Source: Geminicoccaceae bacterium (lineage in GTDB: Bacteria; Pseudomonadota; Alphaproteobacteria; Geminicoccales; Geminicoccaceae). From it: a stretch of 64,000 nt of DNA. Below, one piece after another: positions 1 through 7,980 of the stretch. The notes below the pieces were generated by a model. That model saw only the letters and a list, made by a program, of their open reading frames with translations. It made no database searches and was not told the DNA's origin. The first letter of the stretch is position 1, and the number at the start of each line of letters is the position of its first letter. A program made the translations under genes and the position numbers. The stretch lies in NCBI GenBank assembly GCA_025999455.1, contig AP024683.1, positions 2,916,451 to 2,980,450 of the forward strand. The letters are read 5' to 3'.

Positions 1-1
1 G

Positions 2-595
2 GTGACCTTGCTGACCCTGACGATGGGCTCGCTTTCGGCCTGGACGATCGCCCGGCTCGGCTATCGCTGGACCCGTTGGCTCGTGAACGCGAGCCTGTTG
101 GCCCGCTTCGTCCCGGTCCTCACGCTCATGATCCCGCTCTACGTGGCGTTTCGCCAGTTGGGGCTCTTGAACTCGGTCGTGGGCGTGATCGTGGCGCTCA
201 CGGGCTTCCTCTTGCCTTACGCGATCCTGATCCTGGCACCCTATTTCGACCAGATCCCGAAAGAACTCGAGGACAGCGCCCGGATCGACGGCTGCTCGCG
301 CTTCGGCGCGTTCTGGCGGGTGAGCCTGCCGCTCGCCGCGCCGGCGCTCGCCTCCTGTGGTGCGCTCGTCTTCATCATCTCCTGGAACGAGCTCTTGATC
401 CCGTTGATCCTCGTCAACAAGGCCGAGTTCATGACCGTGCCCGTCGTCATCAACAGCCTGGTCGGCGACGTCCATGTCTTCTTCAATCTCATGATGGCGA
501 TTTGTCTCTTGGCGCTCCTGCCGTCGGTGATCCTCGTGCTGCTCTTGCAGAGGTTCGTGGTGGCGGGCCTCCAGGTGGGTGCCGTCAAAGGCTGA
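2..595 (+). CDS. carbohydrate ABC transporter permease, MalG type (5' partial)
   Basis: C-terminal part of a MalG/UgpE-type inner-membrane permease of a carbohydrate ABC importer. The window opens inside the gene, so the true start lies to the left and the GTG at base 2 is not a trusted start. The 197 visible residues hold about five hydrophobic segments and the EAA loop (around [16 protein letters not shown], residues 91-117) that docks on the ATPase. The gene runs toward the reverse-strand ATPase gene and overlaps its stop by 11 bp. It therefore belongs to a different importer operon lying to the left, not to the complete importer on the other strand. The substrate cannot be told. Confidence 0.85.
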   Translation: MTLLTLTMGSLSAWTIARLGYRWTRWLVNASLLARFVPVLTLMIPLYVAFRQLGLLNSVVGVIVALTGFLLPYAILILAPYFDQIPKELEDSARIDGCSRFGAFWRVSLPLAAPALASCGALVFIISWNELLIPLILVNKAEFMTVPVVINSLVGDVHVFFNLMMAICLLALLPSVILVLLLQRFVVAGLQVGAVKG

Positions 596-1661
596 CCCCC
601 GGGGCGGCGCGGAGCGTGCGGCCGTCGGGGCCGAAGAGATGGCAGGCCTCGGGCGGGATGCGCAGCCGCACCGGCTCGCCGGACCCGGCCCGCGCCGCCC
701 CGGCGGTCCGCACCGTGAGCGGCCCGGCCGCGGTCTCGACGTGGAGATAGGATTCGGCGCCCAGATGCTCGACGAGCCGCACCCGTCCGGCCAGCGTCGC
801 CGAGCCGTCCGCGGCGAGGAACAGGTGCTCCGGCCGCACCCCGAGCGTGAGCTCGCCCGCGCCGAGCGCGGCATCGGCGATCGGCAGGAGATCGCCCGAA
901 GCGAGGCGCACGCCGCCTTCGGCCGCGCGCACCGGCAGAAAATTCATCTTCGGGCTGCCGAGGAAGCCCGCGACGAACAGATTGGCCGGTCGGTGGTAGA
1001 GTTCGAGCGGCGGCCCCGCCTGCTCGATCCGCCCCTTCGAGAGGACCACGATCAGATCGGCCATCGTCATCGCCTCGACCTGGTCGTGGGTCACGTAGAT
1101 CATCGTGTTGCCGAGCCGTTCGTGGAGCGCCTGGAGCTCGATCCGCATCTGGACGCGGAGCTCGGCGTCGAGGTTCGAGAGCGGCTCGTCGAAAAGGAAG
1201 ATCTTGGGCTCGCGCACGACCGCCCGGCCGATCGCGACGCGCTGGCGCTGGCCGCCCGACAGCGCCTTGGGCCGGCGGTCCAAGAGCTCCTCGATCCGCA
1301 GCATCCGCGCCGCCTCGGCCACCCGGCGGGCGATCTCGTCCTTGGGCGTCTTCAAGTTCTCGAGGCCGAAGGCGAGGTTCTGGCGGACCGTCATGTGCGG
1401 GTAGAGGGCATAGGATTGGAAGACCATGGCGAGCCCACGGCGGGCCGCCGGCACCTCGTTCACCCGCACCCCGTCGATCCGAATCTCCCCGTCGGTGATC
1501 GCCTCGAGCCCGGCGATCATCCGCAGGAGCGTGGACTTGCCGCAGCCCGAGGGGCCCACGAACACGCAGAAGGCGCCCGAGGGCACCACGAGGTCGACGC
1601 CGTGGATCACCTCCACGGTCCCGTAGCGCTTGACGACCCGATCGAGCTCGAGCGTGGCCAT
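585..1661 (-). CDS. sugar ABC transporter ATP-binding protein (MalK/UgpC family)
   Basis: Cytoplasmic ATPase subunit that powers the carbohydrate importer encoded just upstream. At 358 residues it has the normal MalK/UgpC length. The Walker A motif GPSGCGKST lies at residues 36-44, the LSGGQ signature near 133, Walker B with [10 protein letters not shown] near 155, and a TOBE-type regulatory domain fills the last 110 residues. It is the last gene of a reverse-strand operon, 9 bp after the MalG-type permease. The family is certain; the sugar is not, because ATPases of this group serve several importers (maltose, glycerol-3-phosphate, other sugars). Confidence 0.93.
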   Translation of the reverse strand: MATLELDRVVKRYGTVEVIHGVDLVVPSGAFCVFVGPSGCGKSTLLRMIAGLEAITDGEIRIDGVRVNEVPAARRGLAMVFQSYALYPHMTVRQNLAFGLENLKTPKDEIARRVAEAARMLRIEELLDRRPKALSGGQRQRVAIGRAVVREPKIFLFDEPLSNLDAELRVQMRIELQALHERLGNTMIYVTHDQVEAMTMADLIVVLSKGRIEQAGPPLELYHRPANLFVAGFLGSPKMNFLPVRAAEGGVRLASGDLLPIADAALGAGELTLGVRPEHLFLAADGSATLAGRVRLVEHLGAESYLHVETAAGPLTVRTAGAARAGSGEPVRLRIPPEACHLFGPDGRTLRAAPGVSL

Positions 1662-1670
1662 CGCCGCGGC

Positions 1671-2738
1671 TCACTTGATCCCGGTCGTGGCGATGCCGGT
1701 CGTGATGTAGCGCTGCAAGAAGCCGAACACGAGCGTGATCGGCAGCAAGGTCAAGACCGTCATCGCCAGGAGATTGCCCCATTGGGTGTGCATCTCGCCC
1801 TTGAACGAGTTCAAGGCGAGCTGGAGCGTGAACTGCTCGGATTGCGACAGCACGATCAGCGGCAACAAGAAGTCGTTCCAGCGCCACATGACCGCGAAGA
1901 TCGCGAGCACGGCGAGGGCCGGCGCGGCGAGCGGGAGCACGATCCGCCAATAGATCTTCCACTCGGAGGCGTTGTCCATCCGCGCCGCGTCGATCAGCTC
2001 GTCCGGAATCGTGAGCATGTATTGGCGCAAGAGGAAGACACCCGTCGGTGTCGCGGCACCCGGCCAGATCACGCCCCAGGGCGTGTTCAAAAGACCGAGT
2101 TGCGAGACCACGAGGAAGACCGGCACGAGGACCACGGTCGGCGGGATCAGGAGTGTGGCGATCGTCAAGACGAAGACGAGATCGCGACCCCGGAAATCGT
2201 ACTTGGCGAGGGCGAATGCCGCCATCGAGTTGACGAGGAGCATGATCGCGGTCGCCACGACCGTGATGAACACCGAGTTCCACAAATAGCGGAGGAAGTC
2301 GAAACGTTCGAAGAGGAGGGTGTAGTTCTCGGTGGCGAGCGAAAGGGCACGCACCGGCTCGCGGTCGGCGACGTTCACCCGGATCACCACGCCGGGATCG
2401 GCCGGGTCGACCATCTGTGCTTGGATGCCGACCCGTCGGATCTGGGCGAGCTCGCGGATCGAGCCGTCGGGCAATCGGACTCGGAACAGCGGCAGGGGTT
2501 CGGGATGGCCCGGCACCTCGACCGTCACCTGCGCGTAGGGGAGCGCGGTGGGCGGGAACTCCATGAGCTGGGCCTCGCTCTTGAAGGAGGAGAGCACGAC
2601 CCAGACCACGGGGCCGAACATCAAGACGACGCCGAGCAGCAGATAGGCGTAGGCGAGCCAGTCGGTCCAGTGCAGCCGTTCCTTGCCGCGGGTCCTGGTC
2701 AAGAGATCGACGACACCCGCGGGGGCGAGACTAGCCAC
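1671..2738 (-). CDS. carbohydrate ABC transporter permease, MalG type
   Basis: Inner-membrane permease subunit (355 aa) pairing with the MalF-type permease encoded upstream, whose 3' end it overlaps by 8 bp. After the first membrane segment (about residues 28-52) there is an unusually long, probably periplasmic stretch of about 90 residues, rich in beta-prone and charged residues, before the remaining five membrane segments. The EAA loop ([19 protein letters not shown]) lies near residues 247-273. Most MalG/UgpE permeases have about 280 residues, so the insert explains the extra length. Its closeness to the binding-protein side suggests a role in substrate handover, which is inference. Confidence 0.92.
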   Translation of the reverse strand: MASLAPAGVVDLLTRTRGKERLHWTDWLAYAYLLLGVVLMFGPVVWVVLSSFKSEAQLMEFPPTALPYAQVTVEVPGHPEPLPLFRVRLPDGSIRELAQIRRVGIQAQMVDPADPGVVIRVNVADREPVRALSLATENYTLLFERFDFLRYLWNSVFITVVATAIMLLVNSMAAFALAKYDFRGRDLVFVLTIATLLIPPTVVLVPVFLVVSQLGLLNTPWGVIWPGAATPTGVFLLRQYMLTIPDELIDAARMDNASEWKIYWRIVLPLAAPALAVLAIFAVMWRWNDFLLPLIVLSQSEQFTLQLALNSFKGEMHTQWGNLLAMTVLTLLPITLVFGFLQRYITTGIATTGIK

Positions 2739-3705
2739 GATAGCTCCTCCGATTGGCCCAGAGCTGGAGGAGGGTCAAGATCATCAGAAGGACGGCCAAG
2801 AGCAGCGAAGCGGCGGCCGCGAGGCCGTAGAGTCGCGGCTGAGCCGCGAAGCCGGTCTCGTAGATGTATTGGACGATCAGCATCGTGGCGGAGCCCGGCC
2901 CGCCGCCCGTCAAGACGTAGATCTCGTCGAAGGTCTGCACGCCTTTGATGAGCGCGAGGACGATGACGACCAGCATGTTCGGCATCAAGAGCGGCAGCGT
3001 GATCCGGGTGAACACCCGCCAGGGCGAGGCCGCGTCCATCTCCGCCGCCTCGTAGACGTCTTTGGGGATCGCCTGCAGGCCGGCCAAGAGGATGAGCGTG
3101 TAGAAGCCCATGTGCGCCCAGATCGACACGAACACGATCCAGAAGAAGGACCAGCCGGCGTCGAGCAGCCACTGCAAGGGCTCGCCGCCGAACGCGACGA
3201 TCCAGGCGTTGAGCACGCCCTCGCGCTGGAGGATCCATTTCCAGATCAAGGCCACGACCACGGGGCTCAACAGGACCGGATAGAAGAAGACGCCGCGGAA
3301 GAAGCCGCGGCCGCGGATCTCGCGGTTGAGCACGAGCGCCGTGATCAAGGAGAAGAGGATCATGAAGCCCACTTGCAGGACCACGAAGCGGGCGGTGTTG
3401 AAGAGCGAACGCCAGAAGAGATCCTTGGAACAGGAGGACGGATCGAAATAGTCGCGGCAGTCGAGCAGGCTCGCGAAGTTCTCGAGGCCGACGAAGGGTC
3501 GTTCGGTGGGCAGGACCGCGAGCCCGCCGGTCGTCGCGTAGACGAAGTTCAAGGCGATCGGCAGATAGGTGAAGAGACCGAAGATGACGAGATTGGGGAC
3601 GAGGAAGACCCAGGCGAACCGCTCTTGCCCGATCCGCCGCTGCAGGGCCGCCATCGGCCGGTCGACGAGCTCCAGGAGCCCGCGCAACGGGGCGACGAGC
3701 GTCAT
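2731..3705 (-). CDS. carbohydrate ABC transporter permease, MalF/UgpA type
   Basis: First permease subunit (324 aa) of the carbohydrate importer, in the inner membrane. It has six predicted membrane segments, a cytoplasmic N-terminus of about 35 residues, a moderately long first periplasmic loop containing two cysteines (around CRDYFDPSSC), and an EAA loop (EAAEMDAASPW..ITLPLL) near residues 215-240. It lies 97 bp downstream of the solute-binding protein gene and overlaps the next permease gene, so the three are co-transcribed. Substrate is unknown. Confidence 0.92.
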   Translation of the reverse strand: MTLVAPLRGLLELVDRPMAALQRRIGQERFAWVFLVPNLVIFGLFTYLPIALNFVYATTGGLAVLPTERPFVGLENFASLLDCRDYFDPSSCSKDLFWRSLFNTARFVVLQVGFMILFSLITALVLNREIRGRGFFRGVFFYPVLLSPVVVALIWKWILQREGVLNAWIVAFGGEPLQWLLDAGWSFFWIVFVSIWAHMGFYTLILLAGLQAIPKDVYEAAEMDAASPWRVFTRITLPLLMPNMLVVIVLALIKGVQTFDEIYVLTGGGPGSATMLIVQYIYETGFAAQPRLYGLAAAASLLLAVLLMILTLLQLWANRRSYRG

Positions 3706-3802
3706 GGGCGAGGCCCTCGGGACGCGGGGTCGGCGGCGGGCCGCGAGCGGGTGCGCCGGCCGGACGGCCGCTCGGGTCCGCGGGCCGGCTTCGACCGCGG
3801 GC

Positions 3803-5065
3803 TCACTTCTTGGCCTGGGCCACCGCCTCGGCGACGTCCGCTTCGAGCTTCTTCATGGCCTCGTCGAACGAGAGCTCGCCCACGATCGCCTGGGTCACGC
3901 GCGTGACGGTCGCGTTGAACATGGCCCGGTTCAAGGGATAGCCCTGATAGGCGTAGGCGACGGGCGAGATCTTCGCGACCTCCCGGCTCCAGGCCTGCAA
4001 GGCCTTGCGCCCGGCCGGGGTGGCGTCCGGGTAGGCGAGCCCCTTGGCGGCGATGCCCTTGTGCGCCGGGACGTTCTTGGTCCGCTCGACGAGCTGGGCG
4101 TGGACCGGCTCGGAAGCGAAATAGTCGATCACCTTGGCGACCGCTTCGGGATGCGCGGTGCGCTGGAAGCCGACGATCGCCGCACCCCCCGGCATGCCGC
4201 TGCAGGCGGCCGGGCCGCAGGGCGTGCCCACCACCTCCCAGTCGAACGCGTCGCCGATCGCCTTCTCGAAGCGTCCGGTCTGCCAGCTCCCCGAATAGTA
4301 GTACACGACCCGGGCGTTGACGAATTCTTGCGCCGCGTCCTGATAGGCCGCCCCGCCCTGACTCACCCAGACGTCGCGGGCCATCGTGCCGTCGTTCATC
4401 CAGCCGACGAACTTGGCCATGAAGGCTTTGAAACCGTCGTCGACGAGCGCCGGCGTGCCGTCGGCCGCGAAGATCTTCGCGCCCATCGAGATCGCCGGCC
4501 CCGCGACCCGATGGCCGGTCCGGTCCATCGCCATCGGGAACCGGGTGCCGGTCGCCTTGGCGACCTTCCGCGTCGCCTCGGCCCACTCGTCCCAAGTCGC
4601 ACCGGGGCCGGGCAACGACACACCGGCCTGCTCGAAGAGCGTGCGGTTCACGAAGCCGCCCGTGATCGTGAGCTGGGTCATCATCCCGTAGATGCCCTTG
4701 TCGGTCGGGTCACGGCGGAACCAGGGCAAGGTCGCGCCGAAATTCTCCTCCCAATAGGCTCGGTTCACGTAGGGCGACAGGTCGAGATAATATTTGGCGA
4801 GGCCGCCCAGATCGGTGACCCGGGCGAGATCCGGGCCTTGGCCGGCCGCGAGCTGAACCGGTAGGCTTTCGAGGATCGCCTTGTAGGGCACGGTGTCGAC
4901 CGTGACCCGGATTCCCGGATTCGCCTTGTGGAAATCCTCGAGCAGCGCCTTCGCGACGTCGCACTCGTTGCCGTCCTGGTAGCACATGAAGCGGAGTTCG
5001 GTCGCCGCGGAGGCGGCTTGCGCCCCGAGCACGACCGCGAAGGCACCGATCCACCAAACTCGCAT
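3803..5065 (-). CDS. extracellular sugar-binding protein of ABC importer
   Basis: Periplasmic solute-binding protein (family 1, MalE/UgpB-like) that delivers substrate to the two permeases downstream. I chose the ATG at 5065 because it is preceded by a GGGGAGG ribosome-binding site and opens a clear signal peptide (MRVWW, a hydrophobic core, cleavage after AASA near residue 20); the open frame upstream of it has shadow composition. The mature protein begins ATELRFMCYQ and totals about 400 residues, the usual size. Four cysteines are present in the mature part. Its place between dehydrogenase genes and permease genes suggests a sugar, inositol or sugar-acid substrate, which is inference. Confidence 0.92.
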   Translation of the reverse strand: MRVWWIGAFAVVLGAQAASAATELRFMCYQDGNECDVAKALLEDFHKANPGIRVTVDTVPYKAILESLPVQLAAGQGPDLARVTDLGGLAKYYLDLSPYVNRAYWEENFGATLPWFRRDPTDKGIYGMMTQLTITGGFVNRTLFEQAGVSLPGPGATWDEWAEATRKVAKATGTRFPMAMDRTGHRVAGPAISMGAKIFAADGTPALVDDGFKAFMAKFVGWMNDGTMARDVWVSQGGAAYQDAAQEFVNARVVYYYSGSWQTGRFEKAIGDAFDWEVVGTPCGPAACSGMPGGAAIVGFQRTAHPEAVAKVIDYFASEPVHAQLVERTKNVPAHKGIAAKGLAYPDATPAGRKALQAWSREVAKISPVAYAYQGYPLNRAMFNATVTRVTQAIVGELSFDEAMKKLEADVAEAVAQAKK

Positions 5066-5136
5066 GAAGAACCTCCCCGAACCCCGAATGTCGCTAGCTC
5101 CGCCCGGCCGCCGACGGCGGGTGCGGCGAACTTGGC

Positions 5137-6213
5137 CTAGGTGGGAAGCCAGCGCAACCACCCGCCATAGGCCGGATGGGAAGGCCGGAGCGGCAGCTCG
5201 ACCGCCTCGCGGGTCGCGGCCGCGTAATAGAGGGCGGTCGCGAGTTCGATCGACCGCCGCGCGTCGGCCAGGGTGACGGGCGGCTCCGTGCCCGCCTCGA
5301 GGCTCGCCGCGAGCTCGGCGAAGAGGCCCTGGAAGCCCTCGGGACCGGGCCGGAAGTCTTCGAGCAGGGTCTTGATCTCGGCCGCCGTCTCGGCGTCGCG
5401 CGGCACGAAGCGCCAGGGATCGGAGGCCGGCCGATAGGGGTCGAGCGCGCTCTCGACCGTGAGGTTGGCGAAGCAGAAGCGCAGCCGGGTGATCTCCTCG
5501 GCCGAGCCGAGCGTGACGGAAAGCGTGACGAGGGCCCCGTCGGCCATCTCGAGGCAAGCGGCGGCGCAATCTTCGGTCTCGATGCAGTTGACGCGCGTCG
5601 CGATCACCGCCTGCACCCGGCGGACCGGGCCCAGGACCTCGGTCAAGAGATCGTGGGCGTGGATGGCGTGGCTCACCAGGGCACCGCCGAGCTCGCTGTC
5701 CTTGCGCCCGCGCCAGGGCACCCGATAATAGGCCGGGCCGCGGTTCCAATGGGTCTCGACCGTGGCGACGAGCGCCCGGCCCGGCACACCCGCCTCGACG
5801 AGCCGCCAGAGCTTCCGGATCCCGTTGCCGAAGCGGTACTGATAGACGGGGCAGACCACCCGGCCGGTCCGCGCGGCGAGGGCCGCGATCCCGTCGACCT
5901 CGGCGATCGAGGCGGCGAGCGGCTTTTCGCAGACCGCGTCCTTGCCCGACTGCAGCGTGGCGCGGACGGCCGCCACGTGCAGGGCGGGCGGCAGGCAGAT
6001 GTCGACCACGTCGACGTCGTCGCGGGCGAGCACGGCCTCGAGCGAGCTCACGACCTCGGCACCCGGCGCGCGCGCGGCGAGGGCGCGGGCGCGGTTCTCG
6101 TCCTTGTCGCAGACGACCCGGACCTCCCAGAGGTCCTGCAGGAGCAGGAGCGCGTCGAGATGCTGGGCGCCGATGCCGCAGCCGACGATCGCGATCCGCC
6201 GCCGCCCGCTCAC
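5137..6213 (-). CDS. Gfo/Idh/MocA family oxidoreductase
   Basis: NAD(P)-dependent dehydrogenase of the glucose-fructose oxidoreductase / inositol dehydrogenase family (358 aa). The N-terminal Rossmann fold shows IAIVGCGIGAQH at residues 6-17, and the family's catalytic lysine motif appears as CEKPLA near residue 98; the C-terminal half is the mixed alpha/beta substrate domain. The start is set at a GTG overlapping the TGA of the upstream dehydrogenase (GTGA), which indicates translational coupling; the longer open frame upstream is antisense-like filler. Two such enzymes next to a sugar importer suggest sequential oxidation of the imported polyol or sugar. The precise substrate is unknown. 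Confidence 0.9.
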   Translation of the reverse strand: MSGRRRIAIVGCGIGAQHLDALLLLQDLWEVRVVCDKDENRARALAARAPGAEVVSSLEAVLARDDVDVVDICLPPALHVAAVRATLQSGKDAVCEKPLAASIAEVDGIAALAARTGRVVCPVYQYRFGNGIRKLWRLVEAGVPGRALVATVETHWNRGPAYYRVPWRGRKDSELGGALVSHAIHAHDLLTEVLGPVRRVQAVIATRVNCIETEDCAAACLEMADGALVTLSVTLGSAEEITRLRFCFANLTVESALDPYRPASDPWRFVPRDAETAAEIKTLLEDFRPGPEGFQGLFAELAASLEAGTEPPVTLADARRSIELATALYYAAATREAVELPLRPSHPAYGGWLRWLPT

Positions 6214-7241
6214 GGCCGCACCCCGGTGGCTTCGGCCAGGGCCTGGGCTTCGAGCGCGAGCTCGGTCGCGGCGAAGGCGTGGGCCTGCGGCATCGCGCGC
6301 TCGGTCCGCTCGAGCACGTCTTCGACCAGGAGCCGATAGTAGGGCAGCTCGGCGTCCGCGCAGTCGATCCGCCGCACGCCCTTGCGGTCGACCAGGAACA
6401 GGTGATCGCCGCCCGGCCGGCCGTCGAGATCGACATATTTGCGGAGCTCGAGGTAACCCTCGGTGCCGAGCACGAAGAGCCGACCGTCGCCCCAAGTCGG
6501 AAGCCCGTCGGGGGTGTACCAGTCGACCCGGAAGAAGCCGCTCGCCTTCCCGGCGCGCAGCACGGCCTCGCCGAAATCCTGGAGCTCCGGTTCGTCCGGG
6601 TTGGCGAGGTTGGCGACCCGCGCCGTCACGACCTCGGCCTCGCGCTCACCCGTGAAGGCCAGGAACTGGTCGCACTGGTGGCTGCCGATGTCGGTGAGGA
6701 TGCCGCCGTAGCGCCGCCGCTCGAAGAACCAGCGGGGCCGCAAATGGCGGTTGAGCCGATGCGGCCCGAGCCCCGTCGTGTGGACGACCTCGCCGATGGC
6801 ACCGGCGCGCACGAGCTCGAGCGCCCGCGTCACGGAGCGGACCTCGAAGCGCTCGGAGAAGTTGACCGACCAGATCCGCCCGGTCTCGGCCTGGACCCGG
6901 CGGAGCTCGGCGAGCTGGTCGAACGAGACGCAGCCCGGCTTGTCGGTCATGACGTCCTTGCCGTGACGCATCGCCTCGATCGCCACGGCCGCCCGCTCGT
7001 CGTTCGGGGCGGCGGTCAGCACGAGCCGGATCTCGGGGTCCTCGAGGAGCCGGCGGCGGTCGTCGACCCGCGGCAGGTCGGGGAACCGTTCGCGGAAGCC
7101 CGCGAGCGGCTGCGGCTCACCCTCGGTCCACCAGCCTTTGCAGCGGCAACCGAGCTCCAGGAGCCGGCCGACCATCTCGTAGATGTGTCGGTGATCGAGA
7201 CCGATCGCCGCGAACGCGATCGGCGCGCGCTTCTCCCCCAC
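6210..7241 (-). CDS. Gfo/Idh/MocA family oxidoreductase
   Basis: Second NAD(P)-dependent dehydrogenase of the same superfamily (343 aa), apparently the first gene of the importer operon. The Rossmann strand (IAFAAIGLDHRH, residues 8-19) deviates from the usual GxGxxG, and the lysine motif is TDKPGC rather than EKP, as in subgroups of this family with divergent cofactor loops. RWFFERRRYGG followed by DIGSHQCDQF near residues 170-190 is the family's substrate-binding GGG/DxGxHxxD region. It overlaps the next dehydrogenase by four bases. It is only distantly similar to its neighbour, so a recent duplication is unlikely. Confidence 0.88.
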   Translation of the reverse strand: MGEKRAPIAFAAIGLDHRHIYEMVGRLLELGCRCKGWWTEGEPQPLAGFRERFPDLPRVDDRRRLLEDPEIRLVLTAAPNDERAAVAIEAMRHGKDVMTDKPGCVSFDQLAELRRVQAETGRIWSVNFSERFEVRSVTRALELVRAGAIGEVVHTTGLGPHRLNRHLRPRWFFERRRYGGILTDIGSHQCDQFLAFTGEREAEVVTARVANLANPDEPELQDFGEAVLRAGKASGFFRVDWYTPDGLPTWGDGRLFVLGTEGYLELRKYVDLDGRPGGDHLFLVDRKGVRRIDCADAELPYYRLLVEDVLERTERAMPQAHAFAATELALEAQALAEATGVRP

Positions 7242-7323
7242 CGCTGACCTCCCCCCGAGGCGGCTCCGCGGCCGCTTCTAGCAGGACGACGCCGGACAGC
7301 CAGCCGGTGCGCCGCCGTCCTCC

Positions 7324-7788
7324 TCAGCGCTCGTAGGTGCCGACCAGTTCGGTCCCGGCGATCACGTGCGGCTCGGCGGCGGCGAGCACCTCCCGGCAAC
7401 TCGGGCGCGGGCCGAGCGGCAGCGTGGCGACCGAAAGCGCCAAGAGCCGGAAGCGGTAATGGTGCGTGCCGTGCCCCCTGGGCGGGCAGGGGCCACCCCA
7501 GCCCGGCTTCTTGAAGTCGTTGATCGCCTGACGCAGCCGGCCGACCTTCTCGGCCTTGGCGAGCCCTTCGGGCAGGCTCGTCTGGTCGGCCGGGATGTCG
7601 AACACGGCCCAATGGTGCCAGGTGCCGGCCGGCGCGTCCGGATCCTCGCACGAGACGACGAAGCTCCGGGTGCCAGCGGGCGCGCCGCTCCAGCTCAAGG
7701 GTGGCGAGAGGTCGGCGCCGTCACAGGTGTGGCGGTCGGGAATCCGCCCCCCGGCCGCGAAGGCCGAACTCGAAAGCCGCATCGCCAT
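7324..7788 (-). CDS. YbhB/YbcL family PEBP-fold protein
   Basis: Small protein (154 aa) of the phosphatidylethanolamine-binding / Raf-kinase-inhibitor-like family. Both signatures are visible: CEDPDAPAGTWHHW (about residues 47-60) and GPCPPRGHGTHHYRF (about 99-113), which line the anion-binding pocket. No signal peptide is seen, so it is probably cytoplasmic. Bacterial members have no well-defined function. It stands alone: 82 bp separate it from the dehydrogenase operon, and it is divergent from the DUF2235 gene. Confidence 0.9.
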   Translation of the reverse strand: MAMRLSSSAFAAGGRIPDRHTCDGADLSPPLSWSGAPAGTRSFVVSCEDPDAPAGTWHHWAVFDIPADQTSLPEGLAKAEKVGRLRQAINDFKKPGWGGPCPPRGHGTHHYRFRLLALSVATLPLGPRPSCREVLAAAEPHVIAGTELVGTYER

Positions 7789-7927
7789 CGACGTTCCTCC
7801 CCCGACGGGCGGCGATCATGCCACGCCCGCGGGCCGACGCCAGGGGGCGAGGGGCCGACTCCACGGGTCGCGTCACGGTGGAACGGTCCGGCCCGTCTCG
7901 GCACGGGGCCGGCGCGCTCGCTCAACC

Positions 7928-7955
7928 TTGCGTCGAACCGACCACAACCTAGACT
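7928..7955 (+). promoter_or_regulatory. candidate sigma70-type promoter of the DUF2235-PilZ gene
   Basis: TTGCGT and TAGACT separated by 16 bp, ending 25 bp before the GTG start at 7981. The match is fair (TTG of -35; TA..-T of -10). It sits in a locally less GC-rich stretch of a 190-bp divergent intergenic region. Motif-level evidence only. Confidence 0.35.
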
Positions 7956-7980
7956 GTGCTCGAACGATCGGGAGGCGCCG

